Positions 7,007 to 15,700 are shown, counted from the stretch's first letter. The stretch: 20,035 nucleotides of DNA from JADGNZ01 sp035995985 (GCA_035995985.1 DASYJY010000079.1:1-20035), one strand, 5' to 3'. The notes: a model not told the origin generated them from the sequence alone. Numbers and translations: made by a program.

Positions 7007-8038
7007 TCAGAACTTGATCATCACCTTGATCGCTTCGCGATCGTTCATGGCTCGGTAGGCTTCCGGGACTCCATCGAGATTGGTCGTGCGATCGAAGACG
7101 CGGCCGGGGTTGATGCGGCCTTCGAGGATGTCGGGCATCAACTCTTCGATGTAGGCGCGGGCGGGAGCGGGGCCGCCGGCGATGGTGATGTTGTTGAAGA
7201 AGGCTGGCACCGAGGCGGGCATCGCCTCGTCCTGCGGAACGCCGACGCGGCCGACGGCGCCTCCCGCTCGCGTGATGCCTAGCGCGGTGCGCATCGCTTC
7301 GCCGTGGCCGACGCATTCGAGCGCAGAGTGGACGCCGAGGCCGTTGGTGAGGTCGCGCACGCGGGCGATGGCTTCGTCGCCGCGTTCGGAGACGATGTCG
7401 GTCGCGCCGAATTCTCGGGCCAGGGCGATGCGATCGGCGTGGCGGCCGAGGAGGATGATCTGCTCTGCGCCGAGGCGGCGGGAGGCGATGACGCCGCACA
7501 GTCCGACGGCACCGTCGCCGACAACCGCCACGATTTTGCCGGGGCCGACCTTCGCGGCGCGGGCGGCGTGGTGGCCGGTGCCCATCACGTCGGAGAGCGT
7601 GAGCAGCGACGGCATCAGCGCGTGGTCGGGGCTAACGGGGAGGACGACGAGCGTGCCGTCGGCGAGCGGAACGCGCACCGCCTCGCCCTGGCCGCCGTCG
7701 AGCTCTCCGCCCCAGAATCCGCCGTGGAGACACGATGTCTGCAGGCCTTGGCGGCAGAAGATGCAGGTGCCGTCCGACCATGCGAACGGCGCGATGACGA
7801 GGTCGCCGCGTTTCACCGTCCGGACATCCGCACCGATGTCCTCGACGATGCCGATGAATTCGTGGCCCATGCGGCGGCCGGTGTCGCTGCGCTCCATCGA
7901 CTTGTACGGCCAGAGATCGCTCCCGCAAACGCAGGCGCGGGTGACGGTGACGATGGCATCGGTCGGTTCAACGATGCGAGGGTCGGGCACAGTGTCGACG
8001 CGGACGTCGCCGGGGCCATAGAGAAGAGTTGCGCGCAT
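7007..8038 (-). CDS. Zinc-dependent alcohol dehydrogenase (MDR family)
   Basis: This is a 343-residue medium-chain dehydrogenase/reductase. Catalytic zinc ligands are Cys38 (CGSD) and His59-Glu60 (GHE). The structural-zinc loop is Asp89, Cys92, Cys95 and Cys103, with the usual x2-x2-x7 spacing but Asp in place of the first Cys. The GDGAVG fingerprint marks the NAD(P)-binding Rossmann fold, followed by ECVGHGEAM. It oxidises or reduces an alcohol/aldehyde pair in the cytoplasm; the substrate is unknown. It is the last gene of a tight four-gene operon, starting 9 bases after the CMD-family gene. A GGAAGGA at the end of that gene is a possible, rather distant, ribosome site. No terminator is visible between it and the tRNA. 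Confidence 0.88.
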   Translation of the reverse strand: MRATLLYGPGDVRVDTVPDPRIVEPTDAIVTVTRACVCGSDLWPYKSMERSDTGRRMGHEFIGIVEDIGADVRTVKRGDLVIAPFAWSDGTCIFCRQGLQTSCLHGGFWGGELDGGQGEAVRVPLADGTLVVLPVSPDHALMPSLLTLSDVMGTGHHAARAAKVGPGKIVAVVGDGAVGLCGVIASRRLGAEQIILLGRHADRIALAREFGATDIVSERGDEAIARVRDLTNGLGVHSALECVGHGEAMRTALGITRAGGAVGRVGVPQDEAMPASVPAFFNNITIAGGPAPARAYIEELMPDILEGRINPGRVFDRTTNLDGVPEAYRAMNDREAIKVMIKF

Positions 8039-8047
8039 ATCGTTCGG

Positions 8048-8386
8048 TCATCCTTCCTTTTGGGTTGCTGTTTCTTCGAAGACGCGGCGCGCGATGGTGA
8101 GCGCCGTGTTGGCCGTTGGCCATCCGGAGTAGAAGGCGAGGTGCGTGATCACTTCGATGAGCTCGTCCCTCGTGACGCCGTTCTCCATCGCTTTCTTCAT
8201 ATGGAACGGCAATTCGTTCGTCCGATAGAGCGCGACGAGTGTGGCGACGGTGATGAGGCTTCGATCGCGCGGAGAGAGGCCGGGGCGTTCCCAGACGTCT
8301 CCGAAAAGCACCGTGTCGGTGTACTCGGCGAGCGCCGGAGCGATGTTGCCGAATGCTTTGCGTGCTGCAGTAGGTGTATCAGTCAT
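8048..8386 (-). CDS. Carboxymuconolactone decarboxylase (CMD) family protein
   Basis: This is a 112-residue single-domain protein. The CMD pattern is clear: LSPRDRSLITVATLVAL (residues 37-53), then NELPFHMKKAMENGVTRDELIEV, then HLAFYSGWPTANTAL. It lacks the CxxC of AhpD-type peroxidase partners, so it belongs with the gamma-carboxymuconolactone decarboxylase-like members, many of which have no known substrate. GAGG lies about 8 bases before the ATG. It sits between the cupin (9-base gap) and the alcohol dehydrogenase (9-base gap), which points to one pathway with the cupin and the two oxidoreductases. A true decarboxylase role is not shown by the sequence. Confidence 0.85.
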   Translation of the reverse strand: MTDTPTAARKAFGNIAPALAEYTDTVLFGDVWERPGLSPRDRSLITVATLVALYRTNELPFHMKKAMENGVTRDELIEVITHLAFYSGWPTANTALTIARRVFEETATQKEG

Positions 8387-8395
8387 GGTTCTGCC

Positions 8396-8812
8396 TCATG
8401 CTCGCGCGGCGTGATTCGCCGCCTCGTACTCTTCGTCCGTGACCTTCTCCAGCCAGTCGACCCCTTTTCCGTCGAGCTGCTCGACGAGCGCGATGTGCGT
8501 CATGGCCGTCGTTGCGGTTGCGCCGTGCCAGTGCTTTTCGCCGGGCGGACACCAGATCACGTCACCGGGACGGATTACCGCGGCCGGTCCGCCAACGCTC
8601 TGCACGAGACCGCAGCCGGCGGTCACGATGAGAATCTGGCCGAGGGGATGCGTGTGCCAGGCGCTCCGTGCGCCCGGCTCGAACGTGACGTACGCGCCCA
8701 TCGTTCGCGCCGGCTCGTGGGCCTGGAACAGCGGGTCGACCCGCACGTTGCCGGTGAACGTTTCGTTCGGTCCCTTCGCGGAAGCTTGTGAGCCGCTTCG
8801 CTTGATTTCCAT
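8396..8812 (-). CDS. Cupin protein resembling manganese hydroxynitrile-lyase cupins
   Basis: This is a 138-residue single cupin. The metal site is His53, His55, Gln59 (HTHPLGQ) and His94 (GEKHWH), with His106 (AMTHIA) nearby. From memory these are the same positions as in the Mn-dependent hydroxynitrile lyase GtHNL of Granulicella tundricola, and the N-terminus MEIKRSGSQAS also matches closely. Those cupins cleave or form cyanohydrins in vitro; their natural role is unclear, so I call it HNL-like rather than an HNL. AAGGAGC sits 6 bases before the ATG. It lies in the operon after the aldo/keto reductase (12-base gap) and before the CMD gene. A carbonyl-handling cluster is a reasonable inference. 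Confidence 0.85.
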   Translation of the reverse strand: MEIKRSGSQASAKGPNETFTGNVRVDPLFQAHEPARTMGAYVTFEPGARSAWHTHPLGQILIVTAGCGLVQSVGGPAAVIRPGDVIWCPPGEKHWHGATATTAMTHIALVEQLDGKGVDWLEKVTDEEYEAANHAARA

Positions 8813-8824
8813 CGATGCTCCTTC

Positions 8825-9811
8825 TCAGCGATCGATCATCTTCTGCGCGCCTTCGGAGTAACGCGCACCTTGCACGTTGATCCGGGAGGCGGCGCTCTCA
8901 ATCTCGCGCAGATCTTCGGGCGTGAGCTCGATTGCGGCGCCGCCGAGGTTCTCTTCGAGCCGGTGCAGTTTGGTGGTGCCGGGGATCGGCACGATCCACG
9001 GTTTCTGTGCGAGCAGCCAAGCCAGGGCGACCTGCGCCGGCGTCGCTTTCTTCTTCGTCGCGATTGTGCTCACCAGATCGACTAGGGCCTGATTCGCTTT
9101 CCGGTTCTCGGGATTGAAACGAGGAACGGTGTTGCGGAAGTCGGTTTTGTCGAAGGTCGTGGTCTCGTCGATCTTTCCGGTGAGAAAGCCCTTACCCAAC
9201 GGGCTGAACGGAACGAAGCCGATCCCGAGCTCTTCGAGCGTGGGAAGAATCTCCTCTTCCGGCTCTCTCCAGAACAGCGAGTATTCGCTCTGCAGCGCCG
9301 TGACCGGCTGCACCGCATGCGCCCGCCGGATCGTCCGCACGCCGGCCTCGGACAGCCCGAAGTGCTTGACCTTCCCTCCGTCGATCAGCGCTTTGACGGC
9401 GCCTGCGACATCCTCGATCGGCACTTTCGGATCGACGCGGTGCTGGTAGTAAAGATCGATCGCCTCGACGCGCAGCCTCTTTAGCGAGCCCTCGGTGGCC
9501 TGCTTGATGTACTCAGGCCGGCTGCTGAGTCCAACCTGCTTTCCATTCGCATCGAACTCGAAGCCGAACTTCGTCGCGATCACAACTTGCCCGCGGAACG
9601 GCTCGAGCGCCTCGCCGACGACTTCCTCGTTGACGAAGGGCCCGTAAACCTGGGCCGTGTCGAAGAACGTCACGCCTCGCTCGACCGCCGCACGGATGAG
9701 GGCGATCGCGTCCTGTTTGTCCGTCGCCGGACCGAAGCCGAAGCTCAATCCCATGCAGCCGAGGCCGAGGGCGGAGACTTCGAGATTTTTTCCGAGAGTG
9801 CGTTTCTGCAT
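8825..9811 (-). CDS. Aldo/keto reductase
   Basis: This 328-residue (beta/alpha)8 oxidoreductase has the AKR catalytic tetrad Asp51, Tyr56 (DTAQVYG), Lys81 (IATKFG) and His124 (YYQHRVD). The N-terminus MQKRTLGKNLEVSALGLGCM and the late IPGTTKLHRLEENL strand for NADPH binding are typical of the AKR13-like bacterial group. The ATG at 9811 is chosen because AAGGAG precedes it by a good distance; an upstream Met at 9856 would add an unlikely Arg-rich start. It reduces aldehydes or ketones with NADPH in the cytoplasm; the substrate is unknown. It is the first gene of the four-gene oxidoreductase/cupin operon and lies 66 bases downstream of the RND pump gene on the same strand. It could therefore be read through from the copper cluster or have its own promoter in that gap. 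Confidence 0.9.
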   Translation of the reverse strand: MQKRTLGKNLEVSALGLGCMGLSFGFGPATDKQDAIALIRAAVERGVTFFDTAQVYGPFVNEEVVGEALEPFRGQVVIATKFGFEFDANGKQVGLSSRPEYIKQATEGSLKRLRVEAIDLYYQHRVDPKVPIEDVAGAVKALIDGGKVKHFGLSEAGVRTIRRAHAVQPVTALQSEYSLFWREPEEEILPTLEELGIGFVPFSPLGKGFLTGKIDETTTFDKTDFRNTVPRFNPENRKANQALVDLVSTIATKKKATPAQVALAWLLAQKPWIVPIPGTTKLHRLEENLGGAAIELTPEDLREIESAASRINVQGARYSEGAQKMIDR

Positions 9812-9877
9812 TGGTTTCTCCTTACGACGTCGCACGACGACACACTCGCAATGCATGCCAACGTGCCGGGGAGTCGT

Positions 9878-12800
9878 TTAGGCGGCGAGCGCGGCGGCTT
9901 CGGCGTGTCGCACCTCGGCTCTCCATTTCCAGTGGTAGTAAATGGCTGGATAGACGAGCAGCTCCATGAGGAACGACGTGAATAGACCGCCGATCATCGG
10001 CGCGGCGATGCGCTTCATCACGTCGGCGCCAGCGCCCGTGGACCACATGATCGGAACGAGGCTGAAGAAGGCGCAGGCGACGGTCATCACTTTCGGGCGA
10101 ACGCGCTTCACGGCGCCGTGATAGATCGCATCGCGCAGTTGCTCGCGATTGCGCGGCTTCATCTCGTCGTACGCGAGGTCGAGATACAGCAGCATGAAGA
10201 TGCCCGTTTCCGCATCGAGTCCGAGCAGGGCGATGAGGCCAACCCAGACGCCGATGGAAATGTTGTATCCGAGTAACCAGAGGAGCCAGACCGCGCCGAT
10301 CGCGGAGAACGGGACCGCAAGCAATACCAGCATCGTCTTCGGCATCGATCGCGTGTTGAAGTAGATGAGGAACGCGACGACGAACAATGTCAGCGGCACG
10401 ACCACGATCATTCGCTGCCGCACGCGCTCCATCGCTTCGTACTGCCCGGACCATTGCATGGTGTAGCCGGCCGGCATGCGGAGCTGCGATTCGACCGCGC
10501 GTTTCGCGTCATCGACGAAACTGCCGAGGTCGCGGCGCGCTGTATCGACGTCGATGTAGACGTAGCCGGCCAGTTTGCCGTTCTCGTCGCGGATCATGGC
10601 CGGACCTTCGACGATTCGGACGGTGGCAACCTGCGCGAGTGGAATCGGCGAACCGTTCGCCGTCGACACCAGCACGCGCCCGAGCTTGTCCATCTCGTCG
10701 CGGAGCTCGCGCGGATAACGGACGTTGATCGGATAGCGCTCGCGCCCCTCGACGGTCGTCGAAACGTTTTCGCCGCCGATGGCGGTCATGATCGTCTGCT
10801 GGACGTCGTCAATGGTCAGGCCGTAGCGCGCGATCGCGGCACGGTCGATGTCGAAATCGACGAAGTAGCCGCCGGAGACGCGCTCGCCGTAGACGCTGCG
10901 CGCGCCGGGAACGCGTCCTACGATCTGTTCCAGCTGCTTGCCGACGTTCTCAATGGTCTTGAGGTCGGCGCCGAACACTTTGATGCCAACGGGCGTGCGG
11001 ATGCCGGTGGTGAGCATGTCGATGCGGTTGCGGATCGGCATTGTCCAGGCGTTCGTCTGTCCCGGCAGCTGCAGTTGTCGATTGAGATCGTTGGTCAGCT
11101 CTTCCCACGAGATGCGATCGGGCCAGAAGGGGCGAACGAGCGGCATGAGAAATGACGGCATCCAGGACGAATACCAGCGCGGTTTGGCGCGCCACTGCTC
11201 CTCCGGTTTGAGAACGACAGTCGTTTCCGCCATGGAGAGCGGAGCCGGATCGGTCGAGGTATCGGCGCGCCCCGCTTTGCCGAACACGCGCTCCACTTCC
11301 GGCACCTGCCGCAGCAACTCGTCCTGTCTCTGCAACAGCGCGCTGGCCTCGGTCACAGAAATGCCGGGCAGCGTCGTCGGCATGTAGAGGATGACGCCTT
11401 CATTCAGCGGCGGCATGAACTCGCGTCCGAGCCGGAAGTAGATCGGAATCGTCGCCAGAACGACGAGGAGCGCGATCACGATCACGACGCGCGTGTGCCG
11501 CAACACCCAATGAATCGGCGGTCCGTAGATGCGGAAGAGGACGCGCGAGATCGGATGCTTCTCTTCCGGCACCATGCGGCCGGTGAATAAACCAGAAAGC
11601 AGAAACCAGAAACCAGAAGGTCTCCGGGCAGCTTTCTGGTTTCTGGTTTCTGCTTTCTGGTTTTTGATCTTCGTGAACATCAGCCGCAGCGCCGGGTCGA
11701 GCGTGATGGCCAGCAGTGCGGCGATGGCCATCGAGAAGTTCTTCGTGAACGCCAGCGGCTTGAAGAGTTTCCCCTCCTGCGCTTCGAGCGCGAAGATCGG
11801 CAGGAAGGAAAGCGCGATCACCAGCAGCGAGTAGAAGCTCGGCCGCCCAACTTCCTGGATGGCGGTGATGAGCACTTCCTTGTAGTCGCCCTTCCGCCCG
11901 CCGCTTTCCCACACTTCCAGTTTTTTGTGCGCGTTCTCGACGACGACGACCGCGGCGTCGACGAGCGCGCCGATGGCGACGGCGATCCCGCCGAGCGACA
12001 TGATGTTGGCGTTGATCCCGAACAGCCGCATCGGGATGAACGCCAGGATCACCGCCGCGGGCAGGGTGAAGATCGGGATCATCGCGCTCGGGATGTGCCA
12101 GAGAAAAAGCAGGATGACGAGCGAGACGATCAGCATCTGGATCAGCAGCTCATGCTTCAATGTGTGGATCGACGCCGCGATCAGTTCGGAGCGATCGTAG
12201 GTCGTGACGATCTGCACGCCCTTCGGCAACGACGGCGCGATCTGCGCCAGCCGCTGTTTCACGGCACTGATGACGTTCATGGCGTTCTCGCTATGGCGCA
12301 TCACCACCACGCCGCCCGTCACTTCGCCTTTGCCATCCAGCTCCGCGATGCCGCGCCGCAGTTCGGGTCCGAGCTGCACGTCGGCGACGTCGGCTAGTCG
12401 CACGGGCGTGCCGTTCGCGCTCTTCAGCACGATCTGTTCGAGGTCGGACTTGTTGCGGATGTAGCCGTGCGCGCGGACCATGTACTCGGCGCCGCTCCAC
12501 TCGATCAGCCGTCCACCCACTTCGTTGTTCGACTTGCGCACGGCATCGCTCACCTGCATGAGCGGAATGCCGTACAACGCCAGCTTCCGCGGATCGACCG
12601 TGATCTGGTACTGGCGTACGAAGCCGCCGACGCTCGCCACTTCCGCGACGCCCGGCACCGACTGCAGCTCGTAACGGATGTGCCAATCCTCAAGCGAGCG
12701 AAGATCGGCGAGAGAATGTTGGCCGGTCGTGTCGACGAGCGCGTACTGGAACACCCACCCAACACCTGTTGCGTCAGGTCCGAGGGACGTTTCCACACCC

Positions 12801-13165
12801 TTCGGCAACTGCGACTGAACCTTCGACAGGTACTCGAGCACACGGCTGCGCGCCCAATAGATGTCCGTCCCCTCGTCGAAGATCACGTACACGTACGAGT
12901 AGCCGAAGTCGGAGAAGCCGCGAATCGCCTTCACATGCGGCGCGCCGAGGAGCGCCGTCGTGATCGGGTAGGTCACCTGATCTTCGATGATGTCGGGGCT
13001 GCGGTCCCACTTCGAAAAGATGATGACCTGCGTGTCGGAGAGGTCCGGGAGCGCATCAACGGCGATGTGCTGAACGCTCCAGACGCCGATGGCGACGAGA
13101 ACGCCTACGACGATGACGACGATGACGTTGTTCGTCGCGCACCAGCGGATCACACGATCAATCAC
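9878..13165 (-). CDS. cusA: Cu(I)/Ag(I) efflux RND transporter, CusA-like, with in-frame repeat insertion
   Basis: This is a 1095-residue inner-membrane pump of the heavy-metal RND family. The N-terminal helix is followed by DALPDLSDTQVIIFSKW, the first periplasmic domain and helices near residues 340-490, with Asp403 in LGGIAVAIGALVDAA (proton path). The second half follows the same plan, with GLDAETGIFMLLYLDLAY. Met595 (LYMPTTLPG), Met645 (LSMAETT) and Met717 (IDMLTTG) align with E. coli CusA Met573, Met623 and Met672, the copper-binding triad. This supports Cu(I)/Ag(I) rather than Zn/Co/Cd. Residues about 499-527 (IKNQKAETRNQK ... SGLFTG) replace the usual loop and are encoded by a perfect inverted repeat (11589-11663); the frame is intact. 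Its start overlaps the adaptor gene stop (ATGA, 13162-13165), so the two are translationally coupled. Confidence 0.93.
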   Translation of the reverse strand: MIDRVIRWCATNNVIVVIVVGVLVAIGVWSVQHIAVDALPDLSDTQVIIFSKWDRSPDIIEDQVTYPITTALLGAPHVKAIRGFSDFGYSYVYVIFDEGTDIYWARSRVLEYLSKVQSQLPKGVETSLGPDATGVGWVFQYALVDTTGQHSLADLRSLEDWHIRYELQSVPGVAEVASVGGFVRQYQITVDPRKLALYGIPLMQVSDAVRKSNNEVGGRLIEWSGAEYMVRAHGYIRNKSDLEQIVLKSANGTPVRLADVADVQLGPELRRGIAELDGKGEVTGGVVVMRHSENAMNVISAVKQRLAQIAPSLPKGVQIVTTYDRSELIAASIHTLKHELLIQMLIVSLVILLFLWHIPSAMIPIFTLPAAVILAFIPMRLFGINANIMSLGGIAVAIGALVDAAVVVVENAHKKLEVWESGGRKGDYKEVLITAIQEVGRPSFYSLLVIALSFLPIFALEAQEGKLFKPLAFTKNFSMAIAALLAITLDPALRLMFTKIKNQKAETRNQKAARRPSGFWFLLSGLFTGRMVPEEKHPISRVLFRIYGPPIHWVLRHTRVVIVIALLVVLATIPIYFRLGREFMPPLNEGVILYMPTTLPGISVTEASALLQRQDELLRQVPEVERVFGKAGRADTSTDPAPLSMAETTVVLKPEEQWRAKPRWYSSWMPSFLMPLVRPFWPDRISWEELTNDLNRQLQLPGQTNAWTMPIRNRIDMLTTGIRTPVGIKVFGADLKTIENVGKQLEQIVGRVPGARSVYGERVSGGYFVDFDIDRAAIARYGLTIDDVQQTIMTAIGGENVSTTVEGRERYPINVRYPRELRDEMDKLGRVLVSTANGSPIPLAQVATVRIVEGPAMIRDENGKLAGYVYIDVDTARRDLGSFVDDAKRAVESQLRMPAGYTMQWSGQYEAMERVRQRMIVVVPLTLFVVAFLIYFNTRSMPKTMLVLLAVPFSAIGAVWLLWLLGYNISIGVWVGLIALLGLDAETGIFMLLYLDLAYDEMKPRNREQLRDAIYHGAVKRVRPKVMTVACAFFSLVPIMWSTGAGADVMKRIAAPMIGGLFTSFLMELLVYPAIYYHWKWRAEVRHAEAAALAA
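11589..11663. repeat. Perfect 30-bp inverted repeat inside the RND pump gene
   Basis: The left arm 11589-11618 and right arm 11634-11663 are exact reverse complements over 30 bases, with a 15-base spacer. The arms are built from CCAGAAA units (AAACCAGAAAGCAGAAACCA at the start of the left arm). AT content is much higher than in the surrounding gene. It is of the same general kind as the intergenic palindromic repeats in this window but of a different sequence family. Confidence 0.95.
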
Positions 13166-14415
13166 GGTTTGCCCCCGTTCACCTGCGACAGGGACGATTT
13201 CAAACGCGATTCAGAATCGACGAGGAAGTTCGCGTCGACGACGACGCGCTCGCCGGCCTGCACGCCCGAACGGATTGCGTAGAAGCCATCCGCCTTTGCG
13301 GCGGTAGTCACCTGGCGCGGTTCGAAAGTGCCGTTTGCACTCGCGACGAACACAAGCGAGCGCGTGCCGGTGTTCATGACCGCGCTTTCGGGAACGGCGA
13401 CCGATGATGCGATCCGTTGCTGCAGGATTACGTCCGCGTACATGTCGGGCTTGAGCAGCGCGGCCGGATTATCGAGCTCGATGCGAACGCTTGCCGTCCG
13501 CGTCTGCGCCGTCACGACGGGACCGATGAACGTCACGCTACCGGCGAGCGTTTGTCCTCCGACGACGACTTGCGCGGTTGTACCGGCGTGCACGTTCTGC
13601 AGTTCCGCTTCGTAGACATCGGCGAGTACCCACACGTGGGAGAGATCGGTGATCTCGTAGAGCGTGTCGGACGGCATGACGCGCGCGCCGGCGACGGCGT
13701 TCTTGATCGTCACGATGCCGGAGACCGGCGAGCGGAGAATCACATCGCGTTCCGGCCGGCCCGTCCGCACGACGCGGTCGATGTCCGCGGCGCTCATGTC
13801 CCACAGCCGGAGACGCGCGCGCGCGGCGTCCGCGAGGGTGTGGCCGAGGTCGGAGTGGTTGCGCTCGGCGAGGATCAATTCGTTTTGTGTGGCGAGAAGA
13901 TCGGGGCTGTAGATCGCCAGCAGCGGATCACCGTGCCGGACCGGCTGGCCGGTGAAGTTCACGTAGAGCGTATCGATGAAGCCGTCGAACTTCGTGCGTA
14001 CCTGCGCAACGCGCCGCTCGTCCGCCGTCACGCGTCCGGTGGTGCGAATCGTGCGCGACAGATCGCGCAACTCCGCCGTCGCGAGCTTTACGCCGATCGC
14101 CTGCTGGCGCTGCGCGGAAACGGCGACGTTCGCATAGCCGCTGACGGTCGACGTCGCGCTGCCGGCCGCCGCTTCCTCGGCGTATTGCGGCACGAGCTTC
14201 ATCCCGCAGTCGGGCGCAATGCCGGGGCGATTCGACTTGTAGAGGTGCGGCGGGCCTTGCGCGTACATCGGATCAATCCACGCGATGACGCGGCGGCCCG
14301 AGGTGTCCTGCACGACGCTGTTGGTGTCGTTCGAAGGTGTGCGATGCGCAAGAACGATTGCGAGAATGACGGCGAAGCTTGCGGCGACCAGCCACGGAAA
14401 CCAGGTCCGTTTCAT
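13162..14415 (-). CDS. cusB: Periplasmic adaptor (membrane fusion) protein, CusB-like
   Basis: This 417-residue protein is anchored by an N-terminal membrane segment (about 7-23). Residues 44-79 form a heavy-metal-binding domain (WIDPMYA ... PGIAPDCGMKLVP), found at the front of many CusB proteins, with Met50, Cys70 and Met72 as likely metal ligands. Then come the barrel-sandwich/lipoyl and hairpin parts (GRVTADERRVAQVRTKFDGFI ... SPVSGIVTIKN) and the beta-barrel and membrane-proximal domains (SHVWVLADVYEAEL, PDMYADVIL). It links the RND pump to the outer-membrane channel and passes copper to the pump. GGGAGGT (14421-14427) lies 5 bases before the ATG. It overlaps the channel gene upstream and the pump gene downstream by the same ATGA arrangement, indicating one mRNA. 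Confidence 0.93.
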   Translation of the reverse strand: MKRTWFPWLVAASFAVILAIVLAHRTPSNDTNSVVQDTSGRRVIAWIDPMYAQGPPHLYKSNRPGIAPDCGMKLVPQYAEEAAAGSATSTVSGYANVAVSAQRQQAIGVKLATAELRDLSRTIRTTGRVTADERRVAQVRTKFDGFIDTLYVNFTGQPVRHGDPLLAIYSPDLLATQNELILAERNHSDLGHTLADAARARLRLWDMSAADIDRVVRTGRPERDVILRSPVSGIVTIKNAVAGARVMPSDTLYEITDLSHVWVLADVYEAELQNVHAGTTAQVVVGGQTLAGSVTFIGPVVTAQTRTASVRIELDNPAALLKPDMYADVILQQRIASSVAVPESAVMNTGTRSLVFVASANGTFEPRQVTTAAKADGFYAIRSGVQAGERVVVDANFLVDSESRLKSSLSQVNGGKP

Positions 14416-15680
14416 TGCGCACCTCCCATCGCCACCGCGCCGCTCCTGCCGGTTGCACCGTGCTGCAGCGCCTCGATCTCCGCGTCCGCGATCAGGAGTT
14501 GACGCAGGAACTCGTAGTAATCGACGTTGAGCGCGCGAAAGGTCTGCAGCGCGCCGAGGACGGCGTCGAATGTCGTCTTGCCGGATTGATACGAGGCGAG
14601 TGCCGATTCAAAGCCGAGCTTCGCTTCCGGCACCAGCTGCTCGACATGCAGATTGATCTGCTCGACCGCCTCATTGCGCGAGGCCAGCGCTTCGCCGAAT
14701 GCGGCCGTGAGTTGTTGACGAAGCATCCCGATCTTCGCGCGAACGGCATCGCGCCTCGCGGCCGCCTCGGCGATGCGCGGTTCAGTGGTGGTCTTCTTCC
14801 GGATCGGGATCTCGATGCGGCCGGTGACGCTGAACATGTTCTTCTGCTCGGGCCGCAAGCCGTACGACGCTTCGATGCTGAAATCGGGCTTCGCCGCGAG
14901 TTTGGCGATGTGGATGTCTTCTTCGCTGCGCGCGGCCTCGGCTTCCAGCGCGGAGATCGCCTCAGTCGAAGGATTTAGCGAGACGTCTTCGGCATGCGCG
15001 TGGTGCTCCATTGCATGCGCCAATGCGAACGGCGGGATGGTTTCGTTCGGCGGAAGATTCAGCAGCGCGCGAAGCCGCGCCAGGGCGCTGTCCCGCACGC
15101 CGCGCTGCATGAGGATGGCGTGGCGGATATTGGTCGCTTCGACCTTCGCCCGAATGATGTCGCTCTGCGCCGTTGCGCCGACCTCGTATCGAACGCGCGC
15201 GGCATCGCTGATCATCGCGGCAAGGTTCGCGATCTCCTCGTTCGCAGCGATCTGATTGTTCGCTGCGGCCGCTTCGTCATAGGCCACGAGCGCGTTGCGC
15301 GCGACCTCGGCGCGGCGTGACTCCGCTTCATGCTCCAACTGCTCGACGGCCAGCTGCGCCACGCGCCGCAGCGCGCCGCGGCGCTCGCCGCGTACGAACG
15401 TCTGCGACGCGCCGACCATGTACATCGTCATCATCGGATCGCGCGAGAGGTCGATCTGCTGATCCCGCACGCCCGCCATCAGCATCGGGTTCGGCAGCGC
15501 GCCTGCGCCGCGAAGTTGCGCGCACGCGGCGGCGAGGTTCGCGTCGGTCTCGCGCAGCGACGGCGAGGCGGCGATCGCGGCGGCGACGACGGAGGGCGGA
15601 TCGTTCCAGTCGATCGCGCCCGCGGCAGTTGCGGAGATCAGTAGAGCGCCTGCAATGCAGGCCAGTTGCTTTCCAAACAT
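14412..15680 (-). CDS. cusC: TolC-family outer-membrane efflux channel, CusC-like
   Basis: This 422-residue protein has a signal peptide (about 1-22, MFGKQLACIAGALLISATAAGA). The body is Ala/Glu/Arg-rich alpha-helical sequence with the internal duplication typical of outer-membrane efflux proteins: ASPSLRETDANLAAA early, ALASYQSGKTTFDAVLGALQ near the end. Short beta segments such as PMLMAGVRDQQ and DFSIEASYGL would make the membrane barrel. There is no lipobox, unlike E. coli CusC. GAGGA precedes the ATG by 5 bases. It is the first of three overlapping pump genes (channel, adaptor, RND) and follows the small Cys-rich protein gene by 47 bases, a gap that holds a 14-base palindrome. The symbol reflects role in the set rather than close similarity. 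Confidence 0.88.
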   Translation of the reverse strand: MFGKQLACIAGALLISATAAGAIDWNDPPSVVAAAIAASPSLRETDANLAAACAQLRGAGALPNPMLMAGVRDQQIDLSRDPMMTMYMVGASQTFVRGERRGALRRVAQLAVEQLEHEAESRRAEVARNALVAYDEAAAANNQIAANEEIANLAAMISDAARVRYEVGATAQSDIIRAKVEATNIRHAILMQRGVRDSALARLRALLNLPPNETIPPFALAHAMEHHAHAEDVSLNPSTEAISALEAEAARSEEDIHIAKLAAKPDFSIEASYGLRPEQKNMFSVTGRIEIPIRKKTTTEPRIAEAAARRDAVRAKIGMLRQQLTAAFGEALASRNEAVEQINLHVEQLVPEAKLGFESALASYQSGKTTFDAVLGALQTFRALNVDYYEFLRQLLIADAEIEALQHGATGRSGAVAMGGAQ

Positions 15681-15700
15681 GGGTTCCTCACAGGCTCAGA

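Noticed and set aside
6854..7282. Possible protein starting MGEFGRESGGPGATRTPDKRF
   Set aside because: Its first part is the antisense of tRNA-Arg, a well-known source of spurious ATRTPD-type proteins; the rest is antisense to the alcohol dehydrogenase.
7304..8791. 495-codon plus-strand open frame
   Set aside because: It runs antisense across three recognisable genes (dehydrogenase, CMD, cupin) and has no domain of its own.
11589..11663. RND gene as a pseudogene broken by insertion
   Set aside because: The reading frame is continuous, and the loop position, flanking motifs and catalytic residues are all kept.
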